Shown: in pieces, positions 29,149 through 39,428 of the stretch
Numbering within the stretch: position 1 is the stretch's first letter
How the letters are laid out: each line of letters opens with the position of its first letter
Source of the DNA: Mycolicibacterium boenickei
Lineage (GTDB): Bacteria; Actinomycetota; Actinomycetes; Mycobacteriales; Mycobacteriaceae
Assembly: GCF_010731295.1 (NCBI RefSeq)
Contig: NZ_AP022579.1
Span: forward strand, 5,394,001 to 5,458,000
Length of the DNA stretch: 64,000 bases
Direction: 5' to 3'
Program-made: the position numbers and the translations under genes
Notes under the pieces: model-generated
What the model was told of the DNA's origin: nothing
Databases searched by the model: none
The model's input: only the letters and a program-made list of their open reading frames with translations

Positions 29149-29795
29149 TCGCTCATCGTAGTGACCGGTTCCCGATCCGCTCGGGCACGCCCGCCGCTGA
29201 AATCGTGGAACAACAATGACCGTGGGGTCAGCCGCAGGAACAGCTGTACGAGCGGCCCGATCCCGAACGCGTAGACGACCGTGCCGATCCCGACGGTGCC
29301 ACCCATCAGCCAGCCGACGGCCAGTACGGTCGCCTCAATTGCGGTGCGCACCAGCCGCACCGACCACCCGGTACGGGCGACGAGTCCGGTCATCAGGCCG
29401 TCGCGAGGTCCGGGGCCAAGGCCTGCACCGATGTAGAGCACCGTGCTGATGGCGTTGAGCACGACCGCGCCGAGCATCATCGCGATGCGCACCGGCATCG
29501 CCGACGGCGCGGGGAGCACCGCAAGGGTGGCGTCGACGGTGACCGCGATGACGATGACGTTGGCGACGGTCCCGATCCCGGGCCGGTTCCGCAGCGGGAT
29601 CCAGGCCAGTAGGACGACGACGCCGACGACGGCCGAGGCCGTGCCGAGCGACAGCGGTGTATGCCGGGTCAGCCCCTGGTGGAACACGTCCCACGGGTCG
29701 AGGCCCAGGCCGGCGCGCACCATCATCGCCATCGACGCGCCGTAGCCGCACAGGCCGATCAGAAGCAGGGCACCGCGGGTGAACGCCGTCCTCAT
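29079..29795 (-). CDS. YczE/YitT-family membrane protein
   Basis: 238 residues with about five membrane helices (ALLLIGLCGYGASMAMMV, TASAVVGVVVLLAWIPL, IGTVANVIVIAVTVDATLAVL, VRIAMMLGAVVLNAISTVLYIGAGLGPGPRDGLM, AIEATVLAVGWLMGGTVGIGTVVYAFGIGPLVQLFL). The motifs AGLGLDPWDV and GAGLGPGPRDGLM are characteristic of YczE. In Bacillus and many actinobacteria yczE stands beside a MocR regulator that controls it; the same divergent arrangement is here. The hydrophilic tail after residue 205 overlaps the ABC gene. Function in the cell is not established. Confidence 0.88.
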   Translation of the reverse strand: MRTAFTRGALLLIGLCGYGASMAMMVRAGLGLDPWDVFHQGLTRHTPLSLGTASAVVGVVVLLAWIPLRNRPGIGTVANVIVIAVTVDATLAVLPAPSAMPVRIAMMLGAVVLNAISTVLYIGAGLGPGPRDGLMTGLVARTGWSVRLVRTAIEATVLAVGWLMGGTVGIGTVVYAFGIGPLVQLFLRLTPRSLLFHDFSGGRARADREPVTTMSEWPQGNAPTRQSAMTKTEPTPTC

Positions 29796-29938
29796 GCGTG
29801 ATCGGGGAATCGGACGCGGATCGCGTCGAGCTCGCTACGCACCCGGCGGGCGTCCACATCGCAGTCACCGGCGTAGTTGCCGGTGTCGTACACGCGGCGG
29901 AGGTTCTCCGCCAATCGGGAAATCCAGTTCCGTGCCAT
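29792..29938 (-). CDS. 48-residue small protein upstream of the YczE-like gene
   Basis: Starts at an ATG (29938) and reads MARNWISRLAENLRRVYDTG at the N-terminus, ending RSELDAIRVRFPDHA. Its TGA overlaps the ATG of the YczE-like gene (ATGA), which makes a real, translationally coupled leader gene likely. It is hydrophilic and probably helical, with no signal peptide and two cysteines absent bar one (GDCDVD). A GATCAT hexamer (29945-29950 on the minus strand) lies six bases before the ATG. I do not recognise a family. Confidence 0.6.
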   Translation of the reverse strand: MARNWISRLAENLRRVYDTGNYAGDCDVDARRVRSELDAIRVRFPDHA

Positions 29939-30002
29939 GCAGCCATGATCTCGACGATGTGGCTTGCTCATCAATATCCAGTTGGCACATACTGGCCTTA
30001 TT
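29939..30002. promoter_or_regulatory. divergent promoter region between YczE unit and MocR gene
   Basis: Only 64 bases separate the two start codons. CCAGT-N8-ACTGG (29978-29995) is an inverted repeat just upstream of the regulator's ATG and is the best operator candidate. A CATACT hexamer (29988-29993) within it could be the -10 of the regulator gene; GATCAT on the other strand could serve the small gene. Binding by the MocR product is inferred from yczR-yczE in other bacteria. Confidence 0.5.
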
Positions 30003-31442
30003 ATGTCGACGGATATGGCCGCACGAGCCCTCGATGTGGATCTTTTGACCCGCGAGTTGGGCAACTGGCGCACCTCCAGCCAAAGTGGCCCCGCCTATCT
30101 GGGCCTGGCTGACGCCATCCGGCTGCTGATCGTGGACGGCCGGGTCCCGGTGGGCTCACGAATCCCCAGCGAGCGGGCACTGGCCGAGTCGCTGCGGGTG
30201 TCGCGCACCACGGTCACCGCGGCCTTCGCCCAGTTGCGGGAGGACGGTTACCTGCACGCCCGGCGCGGCGCCCGCAGCGTCACCGCCCTGCCCGCGGCCG
30301 GCCACATCGAGCCCGATGCCACCACGCCGACGGTCAGCCTGGCCGCCGCCGCGCTCTCCGCGCCCGGCACCGCCGTGCTGGAGGCATTCGCCGACGCCGC
30401 CCGCGACATCGCACCGTATCTGCGGGAGCCCGGCCACGAACTGATGGGCGTCGGACCGCTGCGCTCCGCGATCGCCGAAAGATATTGCCGCAGAGGACTG
30501 CCCACCGATCCGAGCCAGATCATGGTGACCAGCGGAGCGCAGCACGCGATCGGGCTCATCCTGGCCAGCCACACCCAGCCCGGTGACCGGGTGCTCGTCG
30601 AGCAACCCACCTATCACGGTGCGCTGTCGGCCATCTCGACCGCGGGAGCCCGCGCGGTCCCGGTCGCGCTCGCCGAGGACGGCTGGGAACTCGACGCCGT
30701 GCAGGCCGCGTTGCGCCAGCTGGCACCGAGCCTGGCCTACCTGGTTCCCGACAGCCACAATCCGACCGGGTTCACCATGCCTGCCGCGGAACGAAAGCGG
30801 TTGGGGCAGATCATCTCCGACACCCGCACCCGCACCATCGTCGACGAGTCCATCGTCGACATGTGGATCGACGAGGCGCCGCCCGAGCCGCTGGCGGCAT
30901 CGGTGCCGCGCACCGATCTGGTGCTGACCATCGGCTCGATGTCGAAATCGTTCTGGGGCGGTCTGCGCGTCGGCTGGATTCGCGCCGAGCGCGGCACCCT
31001 GGCCACCATCGCCGCGATCCGGCCTTCGGTGGACCTCGGTACCCCGATCCTCGAACAACTCGCCGCGGCGAAACTGCTGGCGATGCGCGCCGAGGTGCTT
31101 CCGGAACGGCGCGAGACCATCCGCGCGCGCCGCGAGTTCCTGGTGGCACTGCTGGCGCGCGAGCTTCCGGACTGGCAGCCCGGGCACGGCCGCGGCGGGA
31201 TGTCATTGTGGGTGAAGTTGCCGGCGCCGATGAGCACCGCGTTGTCGGCGGCCGCGATGCGGCTGGGTCTGGATGTGCCCGCCGGTCCACGATTCGGCGT
31301 GGACGGCACGCTGGAGCGGTTCATCCGGCTGCCCTACGCGCTGCCCGAGGCTGAACTCGAAGAGGCCGTGCAACTGCTGGTGCGGGCCTGGCACAGCATC
31401 ACCGGCACGCTCAGCGCGCAGCCGCAGACGCTGGTGGTCTAG
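30003..31442 (+). CDS. MocR-type GntR/aminotransferase regulator (YczR-like)
   Basis: 479 residues. A GntR winged helix (residues about 25-95: GLADAIRLLIVDGRVPVGSRIPSERALAESLRVSRTTVTAAFAQLREDGYLHARRGARS) is followed by a fold-type I aminotransferase domain with VTSGAQHAIGLI, YLVPDSHNPTGFTMP, VDESIVDMW and the PLP-lysine region IGSMSKSFWGGLRVGWIRA. Such proteins bind PLP as a cofactor sensor and act as regulators. It is divergent from the YczE-like gene, matching the known yczR-yczE pair. ATG at 30003 preferred; 30015 is a second in-frame ATG. Confidence 0.92.
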   Translation: MSTDMAARALDVDLLTRELGNWRTSSQSGPAYLGLADAIRLLIVDGRVPVGSRIPSERALAESLRVSRTTVTAAFAQLREDGYLHARRGARSVTALPAAGHIEPDATTPTVSLAAAALSAPGTAVLEAFADAARDIAPYLREPGHELMGVGPLRSAIAERYCRRGLPTDPSQIMVTSGAQHAIGLILASHTQPGDRVLVEQPTYHGALSAISTAGARAVPVALAEDGWELDAVQAALRQLAPSLAYLVPDSHNPTGFTMPAAERKRLGQIISDTRTRTIVDESIVDMWIDEAPPEPLAASVPRTDLVLTIGSMSKSFWGGLRVGWIRAERGTLATIAAIRPSVDLGTPILEQLAAAKLLAMRAEVLPERRETIRARREFLVALLARELPDWQPGHGRGGMSLWVKLPAPMSTALSAAAMRLGLDVPAGPRFGVDGTLERFIRLPYALPEAELEEAVQLLVRAWHSITGTLSAQPQTLVV

Positions 31443-31449
31443 TCAGCGA

Positions 31450-31758
31450 TCAAGGCTGCTGCGACATCGCGTAGCAGGTGCTGTAGTGCTCGATGGTGCA
31501 CGGAATCCCGTTCACCGTCGGCAGCTGGCCCGGCTGGTTCGTGATGTTGGTTCCCCCGGCGCTGGGCGCCATCACCGGCGGTGCCACCGCACCCATCCCG
31601 CCACCGGACGAACCGGCCACACACACGCCCTCGAACTTGGTCTGGACGGTGCCCGACGGGCATCGCTTGGCCTCGGCAGGTGCCGCGACCGCCAACTGGC
31701 CCAGGACTGCCGCCACGGCGAACGCGCCAACCACGACTGTGTGCTTCAGGTTCGCCAT
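31450..31758 (-). CDS. small secreted cysteine-containing protein
   Basis: 102 residues from the ATG at 31758, which has a GGGGGA run just before it. A signal peptide (ANLKHTVVVGAFAVAAVLGQLAVAAPAEA) precedes a mature part of about 70 residues with four cysteines (KRCPSG, EGVCVAG, IPCTIEHYSTCYAMSQQ), enough for two disulfides, around a Gly/Pro-rich middle. No family recognised. The gene converges with the MocR gene, seven bases apart. Confidence 0.75.
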   Translation of the reverse strand: MANLKHTVVVGAFAVAAVLGQLAVAAPAEAKRCPSGTVQTKFEGVCVAGSSGGGMGAVAPPVMAPSAGGTNITNQPGQLPTVNGIPCTIEHYSTCYAMSQQP

Positions 31759-31805
31759 GTCCCCCACCCTACTTCAGGGCATGCGCCCGTTCAGCGGTAG
31801 CGGCG

Positions 31806-34868
<3,063 letters not shown>

Positions 34869-34984
34869 CTAACGCTCCCGGCCGTCTGTCCGCCCCTGGG
34901 TCCTACAAACTGTCGTACTGCGTGGCGGCCCGGCGTCACATCTTTCGGCCGCGAGGCCCTGACCAGCGACGAAGCCGTGAATGT

Positions 34985-34990
34985 TACGGT
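34985..34990 (+). promoter_or_regulatory. candidate -10 element of fecB (leaderless)
   Basis: TACGGT followed by CGCCCG and the GTG at 34997: six-base spacing, no ribosome binding site. In the same 176-base divergent region a CGGGA-AA-TCCCG palindrome (34841-34852) lies in the ctaD leader. Confidence 0.5.
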
Positions 34991-34996
34991 CGCCCG

Positions 34997-36070
34997 GTGC
35001 TGACCAACCGACCCCGCGCCGCAGTCGCGGTGATCGCCGCGGCCGCGACACTCGCCAGTGGATGCGGCTCCGCCGAGCAGACGCAGCAGGCGCAGACGTC
35101 GATGACCACCAGCGTCACCAAGATCGCCGACGCAGGCGTGCTGGGTAATCAGCGCCGCCCCGACGAATCGTGCGCCGCCGAACCGGCCGCCGCCGATCAG
35201 TCGGCGCGCCAGGTCCGCAATGCCAGGGCCGAAGGCTCCGATATCCCCGAGTCCACCGAGGTGCGCGGGGACCCGCAGCGCATCGTGGCACTGTCCGGTG
35301 ACCAACTGGATGCGTTGTGCGCGCTGGGACTGCAGTCCCGCATCGTCGCGGCCGCGCTCCCGGACGGCGCGTCGGAGCAGCCGTCCTATCTGGGCGCCGT
35401 CGTGCACGGGGTCGCCCCCGCCGGTTCGCGGACGACGCCGGACCTCGACGCCGTCAAGGCGGCCAACCCGGAGCTGATCCTGGGTTCGGCCACCATCACG
35501 CCGTCCTCCTTCGGCGCGTTGTCGGCGATCGCCCCGACCGTGTTCACCGGAGCGCCGGGCGCCGGGTGGCGCGACACGCTGCGCGCGGTGGGTGAGGCGA
35601 CCGGGCGCGGCGATGCCGCGGCCGATCTGATCGCGAAGTTCGACGACGCCGCCCGCGACACCGGCGCGCAGAACGACGCCGCGCACTTCCAGGCTTCGGT
35701 GGTGCAGCTGACCGAGAACACCGTCCGGGTGTACGGCGCCGACACCTTCCCCGGCAGCGTGCTGGCCACGGTGGGCTTGGATCGCCCTGCCGCGCAACGG
35801 TTTACCGACAAGCCCTACGACGAGCTCAGCACCACCGACGCCGATTACCGGATCGCCGACGCAGACATCGTCTACGTCTCGTTCGCGTCGGCGGCGGCCA
35901 GGGACAAGGCACCCAAGATCCTGGAGAGCCCCGCCTGGCGGGCCCTGTCGGCGACCAAGGACAACCGGGTGTTCGTGGTGAACAACGAGGTCTGGCAGAC
36001 CGGGCAGAACATCGTGGCCGCCCGCGGCATCCTCGACGACCTGCGTTGGGTGAACGCCCCGATCAACTGA
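34997..36070 (+). CDS. fecB: FecB-type substrate-binding lipoprotein
   Basis: 357 residues. Lipobox LASGC with Cys23, so the protein is membrane-anchored. The mature part is a class III (BtuF/FecB) binding protein: RIVALSGDQLDALCALGLQSRIVAAA, VAPAGSRTTPDLDAVKAANPELILGS, FPGSVLATVGLDRPAAQRF, DADIVYVSFASAAARDKAPKIL and NDEVWQTGQNIVAARGILDDL-like end. M. tuberculosis FecB (Rv3044) binds iron siderophore or haem. No permease genes are adjacent. Its stop overlaps the end of the converging oxygenase gene by eight bases. Confidence 0.92.
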   Translation: MLTNRPRAAVAVIAAAATLASGCGSAEQTQQAQTSMTTSVTKIADAGVLGNQRRPDESCAAEPAAADQSARQVRNARAEGSDIPESTEVRGDPQRIVALSGDQLDALCALGLQSRIVAAALPDGASEQPSYLGAVVHGVAPAGSRTTPDLDAVKAANPELILGSATITPSSFGALSAIAPTVFTGAPGAGWRDTLRAVGEATGRGDAAADLIAKFDDAARDTGAQNDAAHFQASVVQLTENTVRVYGADTFPGSVLATVGLDRPAAQRFTDKPYDELSTTDADYRIADADIVYVSFASAAARDKAPKILESPAWRALSATKDNRVFVVNNEVWQTGQNIVAARGILDDLRWVNAPIN

Positions 36071-37127
36071 CCGGGCTGTCGACCCCGTGCACGGCCTGTC
36101 TGCCGAACTGACCGGTGGCCAGCGACCCGTCGGGTAGCACCAACTCCCCCGCCTGCATGCGGCGGCGCAGGTAGGCGAACGTCTGCGCGGTCTGGGCGAA
36201 CAGGTGCTCGCCTGCGCGCAGTGCCGGGCGCTGCGGCCCATCGCCTGCGACGAATCGAGGCAGCGGTTTCACCTCGGTGTGATAGTCGACGTTGAAGAAC
36301 AACGGGAACGAGTAGCGCTCCTCGGCCACGCGGCGCACGCGGTGACTGGTCGCCACGAACGTCCCGTTCGTCCACAGTTCGAGCAGATCCCCGATGTTGA
36401 CCACGAACGTCCCGTCCACCGGGGGGACATCGATCCACTCGCCGGCGCCGTTGAGCACCTCCAGACCCGGCGCGGTGGGTTTGAGCAGGGTGAAGCACTC
36501 GTAGTCGGTGTGGGCGCCGATGCCCTGGGCGTCCTTCGCGTCGGGATTGAACGGGTAGTGCATCAGCCGCAACTGACTGGGGGTCTTGGTGGCATGCCGG
36601 GAGAACACCTCGGGGTCCTCCCCGAGCGCGACCGCGAACGCCCACAACAGTTGCCTGCCGACGTCGAGCACCGCCTGGTAGTAGGCCGTCACCGCCTCGG
36701 CGAATCCGGGGAGATCGGGCCAGGTGTTGGGTCCGAGCATCGGGTTGCCCGCCAGGTGGTCGGGGTCGTCGTCCGGCAGGTCCAGCGCGGTGTCGAAGGC
36801 TTCCTTGAGGTCGGGCGGGTTGTCGGATTCGAGGCCTTCCTCCCCCACCGGGACGTAGCCTCGATGGCACTGTGACAGCCCGATGTAGCTACGCATCTTC
36901 TCGTCGAGCGGCAGCGCGAAGAACTCCTTCGTGGCTGCGAGCATCCGCTCGAACGCCGATTCGTCGATTCCCGACCCGCTGATGTAGAAGAATCCGACTT
37001 CTCTTGCCGCGGCGCCGATCTCGGCGGCAACCCGTTCCCGCTCCTCCCGCTGTTCCGAACGCAGCCCGCTGATGTCGATGACCGGCACGGTGTTGAACGC
37101 CGCCAACGATGATGCACTGCCACTCAC
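36063..37127 (-). CDS. isopenicillin-N-synthase-like Fe(II)/2-oxoglutarate oxygenase
   Basis: 354 residues. The N-terminal DIOX_N part (VPVIDISGLRSEQREERERVAAEIGAAAREVGFFYISGSGI) and the oxygenase barrel are complete. Iron ligands are His206 and Asp208 in IGAHTDYECFTLL and His262 in TSHRVRR; Arg271 and Ser273 in RYSF would bind the co-substrate carboxylate. It is the last gene of the ureide operon; its GTG overlaps the TGA of the preceding gene. Relatives of this type occur near purine and hydantoin genes in other bacteria, but the substrate is not known. Oxidation of the imported compound before hydrolysis is one possibility. Confidence 0.88.
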   Translation of the reverse strand: MSGSASSLAAFNTVPVIDISGLRSEQREERERVAAEIGAAAREVGFFYISGSGIDESAFERMLAATKEFFALPLDEKMRSYIGLSQCHRGYVPVGEEGLESDNPPDLKEAFDTALDLPDDDPDHLAGNPMLGPNTWPDLPGFAEAVTAYYQAVLDVGRQLLWAFAVALGEDPEVFSRHATKTPSQLRLMHYPFNPDAKDAQGIGAHTDYECFTLLKPTAPGLEVLNGAGEWIDVPPVDGTFVVNIGDLLELWTNGTFVATSHRVRRVAEERYSFPLFFNVDYHTEVKPLPRFVAGDGPQRPALRAGEHLFAQTAQTFAYLRRRMQAGELVLPDGSLATGQFGRQAVHGVDSPVS

Positions 37128-37657
37128 AGATCCACTGTCCCTTCACTTCGTTCCACGACCCAGCGCACGCCGTTGGCCTGGATCTGCTTGCGTTCCAGAT
37201 CGATTGCGAGCGCGGCCCATCGCGGCCCGCCCACCGTGTCGATCACCACGTCACCGGCGCCCAGCCACCCGAAGACCGGGCCGACGCGGACCAGGATGGC
37301 CCGGTCACCGTCGGGTGCCCGCAGGAACAACCCGCCGCGCGGAGTCGTCGGGAGGAGATCGCGCACCCAATGTTCGACGTAGTCCTCATGCACCCCGGTC
37401 TCAACCAGAGTTTGTCCTTCCCAATGCATGTCGCCTTCATCTGGAACCGGACCCGACGGCTCCAGCTCGACATCACGCCGCCACGAGAAGACCGTGCCGC
37501 GTTGGATGAGTTCACCTCCGAAGCCACGCGAGTCGACGTACGCGCTGCCGGCCTGCAACCAGGCGACACCGGCAGCGGTGTCACGCGATCCGTCGGCCTC
37601 GATCAGCAAGGTGCGCCGCCACAGTCCGGCACAATCCGCTGCGAGAACATCGCTCAC
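37124..37657 (-). CDS. unrecognised protein in the allantoin cluster
   Basis: 177 residues from the GTG at 37657, which overlaps the allantoicase TGA; its own TGA overlaps the oxygenase GTG. Features: a start VSDVLAADCAGLWRRTLLIE, then WLQAGSAYVDSRGFGGELIQRGTVFSWRRDVEL, DEGDMHWEGQTLVETGVHEDYVEHWVRDLLP, GLFLRAPDGDRAILVRVGPVFGWLGAGDVVIDTVG. The alternating pattern and many Trp residues suggest an all-beta, lipocalin-like barrel. No known ureidoglycolate lyase motif is present, yet the position is where that activity is needed. Function not assigned. Confidence 0.8.
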   Translation of the reverse strand: MSDVLAADCAGLWRRTLLIEADGSRDTAAGVAWLQAGSAYVDSRGFGGELIQRGTVFSWRRDVELEPSGPVPDEGDMHWEGQTLVETGVHEDYVEHWVRDLLPTTPRGGLFLRAPDGDRAILVRVGPVFGWLGAGDVVIDTVGGPRWAALAIDLERKQIQANGVRWVVERSEGTVDL

Positions 37658-38679
37658 GAGCACTCCGTCCACCGGTCGCGAAGCTGTTGCATCCCTTGCT
37701 CTGTCGGCGCGCCCCAGGCCCGCACCCTGGCGATCCCTCCGTCGGGATACGCCTGCACCCGCATCGCAGTGACGTTCGGGGCATCGATGACGAACACCTG
37801 CCTGGCGTCTGCAGCCAACTGGATGCGGCTGAGCACCGGAATATCGAATGGCGCTGCTGCCCATTCATGTTCGTCGTCGGCGCGCATTCTGGAACCGAAC
37901 ACGGCCACCTCCCGAGACGCATTGAAGACGAAGTAGGACGTGTCGATCTCGATGCGCTTCAGGTTGGCCGGTACGGCGAACGAGATCACCACAGCGTCGT
38001 GATCGTCTGGGCCGGCGTCGCGGCGCCGGCGCGTTTCCCAGCCATCGCCCATGTTGCGCGGCCGGTTGGGAGCCACCAGCGGCCCGGCGTCGGAGTAGAA
38101 CGCATCGCTGCACCATTCGACGCGACCGCCCTGCTCCAGGCCGGACACCTCGACGGTGACGTCGGACCACAGCACCGGGTCGGGGATCACCTCGCCGTAG
38201 GCGCGCAGCCGGGCCACACCGCCGTCGGTCGCCAGCGCCAGCCGCAGATGTGTCCAGCGGTGCCTATCGCCGACCGTCATCAGGTTGTGCGAATCCGGTT
38301 TCAATCCGGTGGATTCCACGATGGTTGTCCACTGCACAGCGGGATCCGTCACATCGGCGCTCGGTGCCAGCACGGCCGCGTCCAGGCGGCACGCCTGCGG
38401 ATGATTGCCCGAGAAGAACCGGGTGTCGACGTCAACCGCATACAGCCGCCCGGGCGCACCGAGTCGCACGATCGCCCAGTCACCACCGGGCCCGGCGTGA
38501 CGACGGGTCTCCCAGCCGTCGACCACCTCCCCGCGCAAGTCGTAGGTGCCCGGCACGAAGGCCGGTTCGGACGGATCGATCAGCCGTTCCTTGAAGCCGA
38601 ACGACTCATCGCTGGCCGCAACCACACTGCCTCCGACGACCCGGGAGGCCAGGTCCACGCCCGGTGCTGCCGGGATCAT
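37654..38679 (-). CDS. alc: allantoicase
   Basis: 341 residues, the normal length. Allantoicase hydrolyses allantoate to ureidoglycolate and urea. The protein is built of two homologous jelly-roll halves, each with a GWETRR motif (VVDGWETRRHAGPGGDWAIVRLG near residue 52 and NMGDGWETRRRRDAGPDDHDAVVISF near 213) and a following ID/VDTxxF strand (VDVDTRFFSGNHPQ and EIDTSYFVFNASRE). ATG at 38679 overlaps the TGA of the racemase-like gene. This and the allantoinase are the strongest evidence that the operon handles allantoin. Confidence 0.93.
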   Translation of the reverse strand: MIPAAPGVDLASRVVGGSVVAASDESFGFKERLIDPSEPAFVPGTYDLRGEVVDGWETRRHAGPGGDWAIVRLGAPGRLYAVDVDTRFFSGNHPQACRLDAAVLAPSADVTDPAVQWTTIVESTGLKPDSHNLMTVGDRHRWTHLRLALATDGGVARLRAYGEVIPDPVLWSDVTVEVSGLEQGGRVEWCSDAFYSDAGPLVAPNRPRNMGDGWETRRRRDAGPDDHDAVVISFAVPANLKRIEIDTSYFVFNASREVAVFGSRMRADDEHEWAAAPFDIPVLSRIQLAADARQVFVIDAPNVTAMRVQAYPDGGIARVRAWGAPTEQGMQQLRDRWTECS

Positions 38680-39428
38680 CGGTCCACTCCCAGGGCGGGC
38701 GAGATCGGCCAGTGGCTGCGCGGGTTCGCCGGCCCCGGCGCGTACACCCCGGCCTTGCTGGTCGACAACCCCAGCCCGACCACGGCCTGGGCCAGACCGA
38801 CAGCCGCCGCGACACCGTCGACCACAGGCACACCCAGCTTGGCGGTGACCGCGTCGACGACCCCGGCCATCCCCGCGCACCCCAGGCAGATCACATCGGC
38901 ACCGTCCTCGGTGACCGCGCGGGCGGCCTCCTCCACGATCGCCTGGATCGCGCCCTCGGGGTCGGCATCGACTGTGGCGGTGTCGAGTCCGCAGGCCCGC
39001 ACCGACGCACAGTGCGCGTCGAGGCCGGCCAGGAGCAGCCGGTCTTCGATCGGTGCGATGGACCGGGCCAGCGTGGTCACGACCGAAAACCTCCGGCCGA
39101 TCAGATGTGCGACGTGCGCCGAACACTCGGCGATGTCGAACACCGGCACGGTGAGCATTTCGGCGAGTGCATCTCTGCCGTGCTCCCCGAACCCGGCCAC
39201 GACGACCGCGTCGAAATCGAAGTCACCCGCCTCGGTCATCCCGGCGACCAGGTCCATCATGCCGACGGCGGCCAGGTAACTCTCGGCGGCCGAGTCGATC
39301 GCAACGCTGCCGAACCGCGGGGCCAGACAAATGATCTCGGTGTCGGCATGCGCCGCTTCGGTGGCCGCCGCGGCGATCTCGGTGGTCATCGACCCCGAGG
39401 TGTTGGGATTGAGTACCAGAATCCTCAT
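38676..39428 (-). CDS. hydantoin/allantoin racemase-like Asp/Glu racemase family protein
   Basis: 250 residues. The fold is clear: MRILVLNPNTSGSMTTEIAAAA at the N-terminus, VVVAGFGEHGRDALAEM, RRFSVVTTLARSIAPIEDRL and DGADVICLGCAGMAGVVDAV. Members interconvert (R)- and (S)-allantoin or hydantoins using two cysteines. Here the second (Cys184 in LGCAG) is kept, but the first, expected in the ACFGDPG-like segment, is Gly79. A Gly/Cys pair of this kind is the arrangement of arylmalonate decarboxylase, so racemisation is doubtful. Cys102 lies a short way downstream. ATGA overlap with allB. Confidence 0.85.
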   Translation of the reverse strand: MRILVLNPNTSGSMTTEIAAAATEAAHADTEIICLAPRFGSVAIDSAAESYLAAVGMMDLVAGMTEAGDFDFDAVVVAGFGEHGRDALAEMLTVPVFDIAECSAHVAHLIGRRFSVVTTLARSIAPIEDRLLLAGLDAHCASVRACGLDTATVDADPEGAIQAIVEEAARAVTEDGADVICLGCAGMAGVVDAVTAKLGVPVVDGVAAAVGLAQAVVGLGLSTSKAGVYAPGPANPRSHWPISPALGVDR

